A stretch of DNA of 64,000 nt, taken from assembly GCA_022559985.1 (NCBI GenBank), contig JAFJTR010000020.1:62001-126000 (forward strand), read 5' to 3'. Below, in pieces: positions 54,978 through 64,000 of the stretch. This DNA is from Parastagonospora avenae f. sp. tritici 18332-5. Lineage: Eukaryota > Ascomycota > Dothideomycetes > Pleosporales > Phaeosphaeriaceae. The notes below the pieces were generated by a model, which did not search any database, was not told where the DNA came from, and saw nothing but the letters and a program-made list of their open reading frames with translations. A program made the translations under genes and the position numbers. How positions within the stretch are numbered: position 1 is the stretch's first letter; each line of letters starts with the position of its first letter.

Positions 54978-57300
54978 TCAAAGATCGACAAACTCACCCT
55001 TAAGTAACGGATCCTCCCGTACCTGCTGCAGATAATTCTCGACCTTGGCTGTAAGTGCAGGCACGTCAAACCCAAAGTACTTATAAGCGGCTTTGCCCGG
55101 TAGACTGTGACCAAATCGCCTCATGCAAGCCCCCGCATCTGCCCACCTTTCCCATCCATTCGGGCTGAAAGGCTCAATAACAACGGCGGGTATTCCTTCA
55201 CAACGACGGAGTGTGTCGCGCTTGTACTTTGTGGATTGTGCTTCAAACAAGCGTTGACACGGGAAACTGACAACACGTACCTTGATATTCTTGGCCTTCA
55301 GCTCCTTAGCCGTGTCAACCGCGTGACATAGCTCGGCACCAACTCCAATCAGTGTGATGTCGGCATCTTCGACCTCTTCCAAAACGTACGCGCCCTTTGC
55401 TACCATGTCACGACGCGTTTGCCTGAGCTGTGGTAGCGTATGTCGCGATGTTGAGATAATGCTCGGTGTGTTCTTGGCCTCTATAGCCGTGATCCACGCT
55501 CCAGCCGTCTCTTCGCTGTCGCCTGGTCGAATGTACAGCAAATTGGGCATGGCGCGGTAGAGGTTGGCTAGTTCGATCGGTTGATGTGTTGGTCCATCTT
55601 CACCCATACCAATGGAGTCGTGCGTTGCAGCATGAATGACCTGCAGCTGTTGCAACGCGCCCATTCGGACTGCAGGGGCAGCATAAAGATAGAACATGAA
55701 GAAAGAAGAAGTGACGGGAATGAACGAATTGGGTGCAAATGCAGCAAGTCCATTGCTGATTGCCGCCATTGCATGTTCCCGCACGCCATAATGGATGTAC
55801 CGGCCGCTGTAGTTGCCTGTGATGCCGCAAGTGGTCTTCAGATCAGGCTATTTATCGTCAGTAACAGCCTACAATAGGAAGACTCTGGATGCTCACATGC
55901 TGGAAGTCGACTTTGCCATTCCATGCCATATTCACTGATGGTGTCAGGTCCGCTGTGCCGACTATGAAAGTTTTGACTTTTTCCGCGATGGGATTTATAA
56001 CCAATCCGGAAGCTTTCCTTGTCGCTGTGGGCGTTTCTGGGAATGAGCTTGGGATTAAGTCTTTCCAAGTCTCGGGCAGGCGACCTTCGATGCGTTGCCG
56101 GAACTCCGCGCCCAAATCTGGGTGTTTGGACTCGTACTTCTTGACTAATTCTTCCCATGACCGCACGAGTTCTTGGCCTTTGGCGGGAAGATCCTCAAAG
56201 AAAGTTCTGACTTCATTGCTTACAGTGAAATGCTCCTCCGGATTGAAGTCATAAGCTTTCTTCATATTGGCTACATCTTCCGCTCCAAGAGCGACTCCGT
56301 GTGCAACAGCATCGCCTGCAACGGCAGAGCCCAATCCGATGATGGTTCTCACGTTGATGAAAGTAGGTTTGTCCACAGAGGCACGCGCCTGATGCAAAGC
56401 TGCGACAATTCCCTCAATGTCGAAGCATCCGTCTTCGATATCGATCACCTCCCAGCCACACGCACGCATCTTTGTGTTAATGTCTTCCGTGTTTGTGAGA
56501 TCAACACTACCGTCACAGGTGATCTGGTTGTTGTCGTAGATTACTGTGAGGTTGTTCAGTTTCAAGTGTCCCGCAAACGAGATGGCTTCCAGTGCGACTC
56601 CTTCTTGTAAACATGCGTCTCCAATCATACACCAAGTGTGATTCGAGACGACCTCAAAATCCGGTTTGTTGTAGTTAGCTTGGAGGTTCTTTGTTGCCAT
56701 GGCCAAACCAACGGCATTTGCGACACCTTGTCCGAGTGGGCCCGTCGTAACTTCGATGCCCTCATGTTCGATCTCAGGATGACCGGGGCATAGTGCATCT
56801 ACCCGCTCGGAATGGTATGACTTGAGCTGATCAAATGTCATATCCTTGTATCCGGTAAGGTGAAGGAAAGTGTATTGAAAGAGGCAGGTGTGTCCTTTGC
56901 TCATTAGCCGCGAGCTGGATAGCGAGAGATGACCACGATAGACTCACCATTTGAGAGGACAAATCTATCGCGATTGAAGTACGTGGGAGTATGCGGTGCA
57001 TATCTCATCACGTATTTCCAGAGTGCAACTCCAATGGCCGCCATTCCAATCGCACCGCTAGAACAGTGTTAGCTTAACTCGCGGTCATGACGAAGCTCCC
57101 TACCCAGGGTGGCCGCCATTGAACTGTTGGCAAAGGTCTGCGATCAGCAGCCTGAATGTCTTCAAGACATGATCTTGCTCTTTCGAAAGTTTCTGCACCG
57201 ATGATTTCTCTAGTCGTTCCTCTTCCAACAATCCTTTCGTCACATTGCTGCCATATTCGGTCGATCCATTGACTGCTTGGGAATTCTGGGAGAGATGCAT
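54978..57300 (-). CDS. Transketolase, dihydroxyacetone-synthase-like
   Basis: Minus-strand exons 57300..57104, 57057..56948, 56894..55897 and 55847..54978 encode 724 residues. The thiamine-diphosphate and substrate motifs come in order: GGHPGGAIG (across an intron), LSNGH, TGPLGQGVANAVG, CMIGDACLQEGVALEA and YDNNQITCDG. GVREHAMAAI and IGMGEDGPTHQP complete the second domain. DACLQEG followed by DNNQITCDGSVDL is the form I associate with dihydroxyacetone synthase and its non-methylotroph relatives. The reaction transfers a C2 ketol unit from xylulose-5-phosphate to an aldehyde. The C-terminus EFVDL is not a PTS1, so cytosolic action is likely. It is divergent from the polyol dehydrogenase. Confidence 0.93.
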
Positions 57301-57847
57301 TGTGGTGTAGTTTACAGCCACTCCAAGACTTTGATGATGCGGTCAAAATCGGGAAGTTTTTCGAGGACTATAAATGCAATGATTTAGCGGTTGCCACCGT
57401 CGCAGGTACTTCATCGGAGTTGCATCAGGAGGACTACTATGTATTACCGAAACGCGATGCGCCGGGCTGCCAATATAGGAAATCCGTTCGGGTAGCAAGC
57501 TGTGACGGCTACATGAGGCGCGCTTTCTTATTGGCTCTGTCGAGCTGATGGCTTCCTAATGCAGTAATTATAGGCACTGCTTACTGTTTACAAACATCGC
57601 CCCGTAGCCCCGCAGCTGCATTATTGTCTCGAACATGCGTTTGGAAATTCACTTTGCCATCGCGGAACACAGTCCGTAGGCTCTGCGCAAGGATCTCATA
57701 CACTACAGAAAATACAAATCAATCGCTTCAATTTGCTTGTTTTCTAATTACCATAGGTACCACCCAAATGTTTGTGCTGTGTCTCCAACAATTGTCCTAG
57801 ATCCCGCCGCGACCGACGCGCTGCATGCTAAAACATCACCACAGAGC
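57301..57847. promoter_or_regulatory. Bidirectional promoter between transketolase and polyol dehydrogenase
   Basis: A 547-bp gap between divergent starts. No gene is seen, and no TATA box is clear. Confidence 0.5.
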
Positions 57848-59155
57848 ATGGACAATATGCAACGACAGATCATTTCCACGCCACTTGCCAATCCATCGTT
57901 GATGGTCACAGCAGACCATAATCTAAAGCAAGAAGAAGCGCCTGTCTATGCTCCGAGAAAGGGAGAGGTTTTACTACACATCAAAGCTACTGGTGTTTGC
58001 GGGTACAACGATTCATCGATCAGGAATATCCCATGCTAATTGTGAGCCAAATAGGTCTGACATCCACTTCTGGAAACGCGGTAGAATAGGGTCGCTCGTA
58101 GTTGAAGGTGACTGCATTCTAGGTCATGAAGCAGCTGGTGTAGTTTTGGAATGTGGCGAAGGGGTCACAAGCCTGAAGCCTGGTTCGTCGCCTTACCATT
58201 ACTTTCTTGGAACGTTTACTACAAACTCCAAAGAATCGCTAACCAGCTTTGCAGGTGACCGAGTGGCAATTGAGCCGGGCGTCCCATGCGAGACATGCTT
58301 TCTTTGTATGGACGGCCGCTACAACCTCTGCGAGGATGTCAAGTTCTCAGGAGTATACCCCGATGCGGGCACGATCCAAAGATATAAGACCCATCCTGCA
58401 CGCTGGTGCCATGTCCTCCCTTCTAACGTTTCCTTCTCCGAAGGCGCACTCCTCGAACCATTATCGGTTGTTATGCACGGTATCAAATCGGCTGGACTCA
58501 GCTTGGGACGAGGGGCAGTGATCTGCGGCGCTGGCCCCATTGGACTCATTGCTTTGGCTGCAGCTCGTGCAAGTGGAGCACATCCACTTGTTATCACAGA
58601 CTTGGACACAAACAGACTGGTTTTCGCGAAGATGTTCGTTCCAACCGCAATCGTGTACCAAGTTGATCCCAACTTGGACGCACAAAGCAATGCCAAAAAC
58701 ATCAGGGCATTGTTTGACTTCGATAGCATTGGTGAGTACGGAGCACCGGATACAGTACTCGAATGCACCGGAGTCGAAAGCAGTGTGATCACTGCCGCGT
58801 ACACTGCAAGAAGAGGAGGATGTGTGATGGTGATCGGTGTAGGAAAGGAGATTATGAACAATCTGCCATTCATGCATCTTTCCCTCGGCGAAGTGAGTTT
58901 ACTCCGCCCACGTCCTGGTTCTTGATCGACTTGATCTGACGACTTGCATAGATTGATCTCAAATTTATCAACCGATACCGCGATACCTGGCCTGCTGGCT
59001 TACAGTGCTTAGCAGGTGGTATTCTAGATCTCAAGCCTCTCGTCAGCCACACATATCCACTCGAGAAAGCGATTGATGCACTGCACACATGTAGTGATCT
59101 GCGCAACGGAAGCATCAAAGTACAGATTGTCGATGAGCGCAACGATGTGCTATAG
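57848..59155 (+). CDS. Polyol dehydrogenase, L-arabinitol/xylitol-dehydrogenase-like
   Basis: Exons 57848..58002, 58055..58182, 58255..58892 and 58952..59155 encode 374 residues. The catalytic zinc site is GVCGSDIHFWK (Cys51) with GHEAAG (His76, Glu77). Structural-zinc Cys are 107, 110, 113 and 121. The coenzyme fold is GAGPIGLIALAAA followed by VITDLD, whose Asp predicts NAD. FWKRGRIGS, THPARWCH and NRYRDTWP match the L-arabinitol-4-dehydrogenase branch slightly better than xylitol or sorbitol dehydrogenase. It oxidises a sugar alcohol to a ketose, which after phosphorylation could feed the divergent transketolase. I chose the first in-frame ATG (57848). Confidence 0.92.
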
Positions 59156-59945
59156 TTAGCGCAGCATATGTAGGAATGTAGCATACGACTTCGGTACCAT
59201 TGAATATCACGAGCTGCTAGTAAAGCGTCCGACAGTTAGTTCACCACTTCGGCACATATTCTACGCTACACTAAGCATTTATCAAGATCTTGTTTTCGTC
59301 TTGTGTCTTTTGCTGGCCTCGCATCCGCCGTCGAGTACTTTTACAATCGCAATATCAAAAGGACCTGACCCCATTGTTTACATGGTCGCCCGAGTATTAT
59401 CCATGAGATCGACGAGTCACGATATTTCACGACTCGCCCGGTGCCTCTGGTTTCTTCATCGGGCTGCCAAGATCACGCGCTGACTCGTACGCGCATCAAG
59501 CTGTCGCCATGAATGGCACTTCTATGCGCTGCCAATACACTTGACCTTCAGTCCGTGTTGCAGACATTTGATTATTGGTCTCTTGATCTCTAGTGCCCTG
59601 CACCATCCCCATGAGGAGCAAACCCGAGCCACTGGGTGGCTTATGGCTAATTGAACACAAGGATTGAACAGCAAGCGAACAGACTTCGTCTTCAATCGTA
59701 TTGCATGACTTGTGCTACGACTGGGACCCCGCACGCATGCCATGCCATCTCCAGGCGTATATAATCTTCTCCACAAACGTTCAGGCCTACCAGAGCACTA
59801 CTCTCATTTTCCAGTCTTCAGCTTTCGCGGCTCCCCGTAACACCATTGTGGTGGGTCGGGCTAGTGTAACGCATTTACTCTTCTCACCCATATCTGCCTA
59901 CGAACTATACTCGACTGGGTCATCCGTCCACTTCACGCCAGCGCC
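59156..59945. other. Promoter region of sugar transporter
   Basis: 790 bp with no gene. It contains a TATA box at 59758-59764 and a short inverted repeat (CGAGTC at 59413-59418, GACTCG at 59431-59436). Confidence 0.45.
59758..59764 (+). promoter_or_regulatory. TATA box of sugar transporter gene
   Basis: TATATAA lies 182 bp upstream of the ATG at 59946. Confidence 0.45.
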
Positions 59946-61598
59946 ATGTCCAAACCCCACAACGTGGAGGTGAACGAAAATATTTCAGAACCGATGGACC
60001 CGGGGTTAACATCCGAACTCGGCCATCTCGCAAATCAAGAAGACCATGAAGTGGGAAAGCTTACATCCTTTCGCAAGTATCCCTTTGCTTGCGCGTGGAG
60101 TATTTACATGGTCTGGGTGGTCTTGCTAGTGAGCTTCGAGAATCAGGCAGCGGGGAACATCATTGGCATTCCAGAATTTCGGAAAGACTTTGGTCATGAG
60201 TTCACTGCTCCAGATGGCACAACCAGCTATGTCATTGATGCAAAGTGGCAGTCTGCATTTCAAGGCGCGCCTGTAGCCTCGTAAGTTGGGAGTCAGGGTC
60301 TGATGATTCAGAGAGTTGACTTTTACAGCGCAATCGTTGGTGCCCTTGGTTGCGGTGCACTCGCAGACTGGCTTGGCCGTCGACTGGTGGTAATGGTCTG
60401 CATAGCCTTATCATTCGTTGCTATCACCATGGAATTTGTCGCCACAACGAACGAGCTGTTCTTTGGCGGAAAGTTCTTGAATGGCTTCCTAACAGGCGCC
60501 TTAGCTTCAGTCACAGTCACCTACATTGGAGAAGTTGCTCCACTGAAACTTCGAGGAATGCTCACGTGCCTGACTGCTCTGGCTTACACTCTCGGACCGC
60601 TTACCGTCGCGCTGATCGTCAACTCTACTGGCGTCTATACAAACCGATGGGCATATCGTGCAGTCTTCTGCGCTCAGTATGGCTTTGCTACCATCGCTGC
60701 CTTGTTTGTCTGGTTCATGCCGGAATCGCCTTGGTGGCTAGCGTCAAAAGACCGTCATAGTGACGCACTCCGGGCGCTGAGCGGTCTTGGCCACCGCGGT
60801 CAAGAAGGCGAGCGAAAGCTTGCTCAAATTGTTACCACGTTGGAAGAAGTCAAGCGCGAAACTGAAGGTGTCACGTATCTCGAGTGCTTCCGAAAATCCA
60901 ACTTACGCCGAACCATTATCTCGATAATGCCACTCTCGATTCAGGCACTCAGCGGTATAGCTTTTGCGGCGTCATACAGTACCTACTACATGCAGCTTGC
61001 AGGTTTTAGCACGGCGGCATCGTTCAAATTGCAGATCGTTCAGCAAGTCATCTCACTTGTTGGCAATGTCATGTCCTGGTATCTGGTCGATCGCGTTGGG
61101 CGTCGCAACCTTACATTCTGGGGTCTTTTCGCACTGACAATCATCCTCTTTGTCATGGCTAGCCTTGCCACGGTCGGAAGTGCATCGGCGCTCAAAGGTG
61201 CCATTTCCATGATTTTGTTGTATTGTTGGTGGTACAATGTCACCATCGGAGCAACTGCTTACACAATCCTTTGCGAGACCAGCACATCTCGACTCCGAGT
61301 CAAGACGATTGCAATTGGCCTTGCTCTTCAGAATGCGCTCAACACCATGTGGTCTTTTGTGTTGCCTTATCTCTTCAACCCCGATAAGCTCAACTTGGGA
61401 GGCAAACTAGGCTTCATCTTCGGCGGTTTATCTGTGATCTGTATGGTATATCTGTGGTTCTACCAGCCGGAAACAGCTGGACGGACGTACGAGGAGCTCG
61501 ATGAAATGTTCACCAGGAAGATCCCTGCGCGCCAGTTCAAGACACATCACACAGATGCTCAGATGGGCGAAGCGTTCAAGGAGAAGAGTGCATACTAG
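59946..61598 (+). CDS. Sugar-porter family MFS transporter
   Basis: Exons 59946..60280 and 60329..61598 encode 534 residues. About twelve hydrophobic segments are visible. GALADWLGRR after TM2 is the DRxGRR-like loop, GGKFLNGFLTG is in the TM4 area, PESPWWLASKDR is in the central loop and QPETAGRTYEELDEMF at the end is the sugar-porter PETKG-like motif. The opening SFENQAAGNIIGIPEFRKDF is shared with fungal alpha-glucoside and oligosaccharide-type members. It should bring a sugar or polyol across the plasma membrane with protons. The neighbouring polyol dehydrogenase suggests a pentitol or related substrate, though this is inference. Confidence 0.93.
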
Positions 61599-62704
61599 TA
61601 TCGATCAAGGCCTTCACTGTAGTAGTTGCGCAGTATCTCTAGTCGAGCAAAAATACAAATGCACATAATGATCGATTCCTGCTTGTCTTTCAGGTGACTT
61701 GTAAACGGAGCAACACTAGTGAAGGTTGACAAGTAGAATTGCACGTACGCTGGCATTCTGATAATGATTTGTACTACCGGTGGAGCCCACTAAATCATTT
61801 GGTCTAACTTCTCAAGAATATCAAACTCCGCAAACTCCGCATTTTGCAAACTGAGCACTCTGCAGCAGAGTCTACAAGCACCGGATGCACTAGGAGCTTT
61901 CGCTAGTGGTGTGGAACAAGATGACGAGCAGGCACTTGTGCTCTTGTTTTAAAATCGTACGCCAATGTGAAGAAATTGCGGCGGTTGATTTTGGAGCAGT
62001 GACAATACTCAGCCGCATGCACGGCAAGGCTTAGACGTTAGCGCACTCATTTGCTTATCGCACATCTATGAGGATCGGCAAACACAGAAACCGCTCGATA
62101 GCATTGATTCATGGCAAAAAGCGCTAGGAAAGGTCTTGCGTCAGATTGAAATGCCAACCGGGTGCAGTAGGTACGCAGGAGGTATACAAGCAAGAACAAT
62201 TCGCAAAGATAGATCAGTGGCGCAACTGAACCATTAGCCTACCTACAAAGCCGACGCTGATATCCGCCACATCCCACAATTTACATCCGCGGGACGATCG
62301 ATCCGCCTCTGCATGCAGAAGAACCACTCACGATTGCATCGGCTGCGTCCCGTGGCGCCTCTAGATCCGCGGAGCTAACACTTCATTAGGCAATCATGGC
62401 CGTTGTACTACACGTAACTTAAATCCTCAGATCTCGAGGGAAAAACTGCACTTCTGCCGCGGCCAGTGATATATAACCTGGCGTGGAATGCAGGTCGTGT
62501 ATGCCGGGCGTTTTTCTTGTCATGCTGAAGCGAGGTCGCATCGGGCACGTTCAGGGCGTAGGGAGTTAGTGGGTAAAATACCTTCAGGGCTTCTGGATAC
62601 AATGTGCTGACGCTGTGGTAGGTATAAATCAGACTGTCGCGCTTTGTTGTTGGTCCCTCGCATTACGCGCACCAGGTAGTTGGCCTTGAAGCTTCTTCGC
62701 CACG
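61599..62704. other. Intergenic region without recognised gene
   Basis: 1.1 kb with only very short ORFs. The last part is the tyrosinase promoter, with a TATA box at 62623-62629. Confidence 0.45.
62623..62629 (+). promoter_or_regulatory. TATA box of tyrosinase gene
   Basis: TATAAAT begins 82 bp upstream of the ATG at 62705, a typical fungal spacing. Confidence 0.55.
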
Positions 62705-63997
62705 ATGAAGATCGCAGTCATCACCGCTGTCCTCAGCGTTTCTGCAGCCGCAGTTCCTCTTGAGAGAGGGAGATCGGGCTACAAAAGTGATGAATTATTA
62801 GTTACCGGGAACCGGAATCTCAGGGAATATTACTCGAAGAATCCTTATCCAACGACGGCTTGCACCTTAAAGAACGCGGCTGTTAGAAAAGAGTGGTGCG
62901 TGCCTGTCTTCTCCCACCATAATATTCCCATGATACCATTTCGATGCTAATGCGCGCCCAGGAGCACTTTGTCCCCGAAAGAAAAGAAGGAATACATCAG
63001 TGCTGTCCAATGTCTTGCCAAAAAGCCAGCCAGAACTCCAAGCAGTATCGCCGCGGGCGCAAAGAACCGATATGACGATTTCGTCGCGACGCACATCAAT
63101 TCCACACTCTTCATCCACGGTACCGGCAACTTTCTGACCTGGCATCGGTATTTCACGTGGGCGTATGAGCGAGCGCTCAAGGACGAGTGCGGCTACAAGG
63201 GAACGCAGCCGTACTACCAGTGGGCATACTGGGCCGCTGATCCCGCAAAGTCCCCAGCACTCGATGGCTCTCCGACGTCGTTGGGCGGAGACGGCGCATA
63301 CATCGCTGGCAGGAATTCCACGTGTGTGCCTTCGCCGGCCCAATGCGGTGTGTCGATTCCGCCAGGAAACGGGGGCGGGTGTGTGACGAAAGGGCCATTC
63401 AAAGACTGGCAAGTAAACCTAGGCCCAGTCTCACCGGTCCTGACGGACATCAAACCCAATCCTGAATTTACAGGATTGGGGTACAATCCGCGATGCTTGA
63501 GAAGAGACGTTTCCAAAGCAGCGAGTTCAGGCTGGACAAAGGACAACGACATCGTCTCTTTAATCCAGGAGAACGCCGATTTTCTATCTTTCAGCACGAG
63601 GATGCAGGGAGATTTCTCCAATGGCTTTCTCGGCGTGCATACAGGTACCTCATCACCCCCATTCTTTCGTCAACCTCAATGCAACTAACTCCATACCCTA
63701 GGCGGCCACTTCACCGTCGGTGGCGATCCGGGAGGCGATCTCTTCGCATCTCCGGGAGACCCCTTCTTCTTTCTGCACCACGCCATGATCGATAGAACGT
63801 ACACTAACTGGCAGCACTTGAACCTGGCGAACAGGCAGTATGCGCTCGGCGGAACGATAACGCTTAACAACATGCCACCGAGTCGGAATGCATCGTTGAG
63901 CGATGAGATTGATTTGGGGTATGTTGGCGTGCCGGTTTCGACCATCAAGGAGACGGCGAATACCTTGGCTGGACCCTTTTGCTACATTTATGCGTAA
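62705..63997 (+). CDS. Secreted short tyrosinase / catechol oxidase
   Basis: Exons 62705..62895, 62962..63644 and 63702..63997 encode 389 residues. The N-terminus (MKIAVITAVLSVSAAAVPLE) is a signal peptide. The copper A site comprises IHGTGNFLTWHRYFTWAYE with an upstream THIN histidine. The copper B site comprises GVHTGGHF (spanning the second intron) and FFLHHAMIDR. The type-3 dicopper site oxidises phenols or catechols to quinones with O2. The protein lacks the long C-terminal lid domain of classical fungal tyrosinases (about 600 residues). It is close in size to the short secreted catechol oxidases. The gene is complete, with its stop only three bases before the window end. Confidence 0.93.
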
Positions 63998-64000
63998 GGT

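Overview
The window is nuclear DNA of a filamentous ascomycete (Pezizomycotina). A Dothideomycete is my best guess, but with low certainty. The signs are short introns of about 45-190 bp with GT..AG borders, Zn2Cys6 transcription factors with fungal-specific trans domains, Tri12-type and sugar-porter MFS transporters, a short secreted tyrosinase and several families confined to fungi. I resolved 29 protein-coding genes, one of them cut by the left edge and one with a start codon I could not place, plus a cytochrome P450 relic and a pair of 66-bp palindromic elements. I saw no tRNA, rRNA, CRISPR array or autonomous transposon.

Region 1 (1-1330) is the 5' part of a minus-strand gene whose C-terminal half looks like the distal domain of PIF1/Helitron helicases. 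Region 2 (1950-33158) is a dense run of catabolic genes: three SDR dehydrogenases, two Baeyer-Villiger-type flavin monooxygenases, an AMP-forming acyl-CoA ligase, an aldehyde dehydrogenase, a zinc alcohol dehydrogenase, an EthD-like small protein, a Tri12-type MFS exporter, a PRISE-type enone reductase, two alpha/beta hydrolases and an acyl-CoA dehydrogenase. A large Zn2Cys6 regulator and a small DUF7053-like protein lie among them. The order alcohol to ketone to lactone to hydroxy acid to acid to acyl-CoA to beta-oxidation can be written with the genes present. One monooxygenase, the ligase and one SDR end in peroxisomal PTS1 tripeptides (AKL, AKL, SKL). I infer a partly peroxisomal ring-cleavage pathway for an alicyclic or terpenoid ketone. 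The substrate is unknown.

Region 3 (33418-38248) holds a P450 N-terminal remnant, a PEBP-family protein, a CMP/dCMP-type deaminase and a TPR-SET protein. Region 4 (39874-48880) holds two very large, largely disordered proteins of unknown function. A small cupin gene follows.

Region 5 (50662-61598) looks like a sugar-alcohol utilisation cluster: two paralogous transcription factors placed tail to tail (only one has a visible zinc cluster), a dihydroxyacetone-synthase-like transketolase, an L-arabinitol-dehydrogenase-like polyol dehydrogenase divergent from it, and a sugar-porter MFS transporter. Region 6 (62705-63997) is a secreted short tyrosinase or catechol oxidase. Splice sites were placed by hand from GT..AG signals and reading-frame continuity within conserved family motifs. 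No alignment was run.
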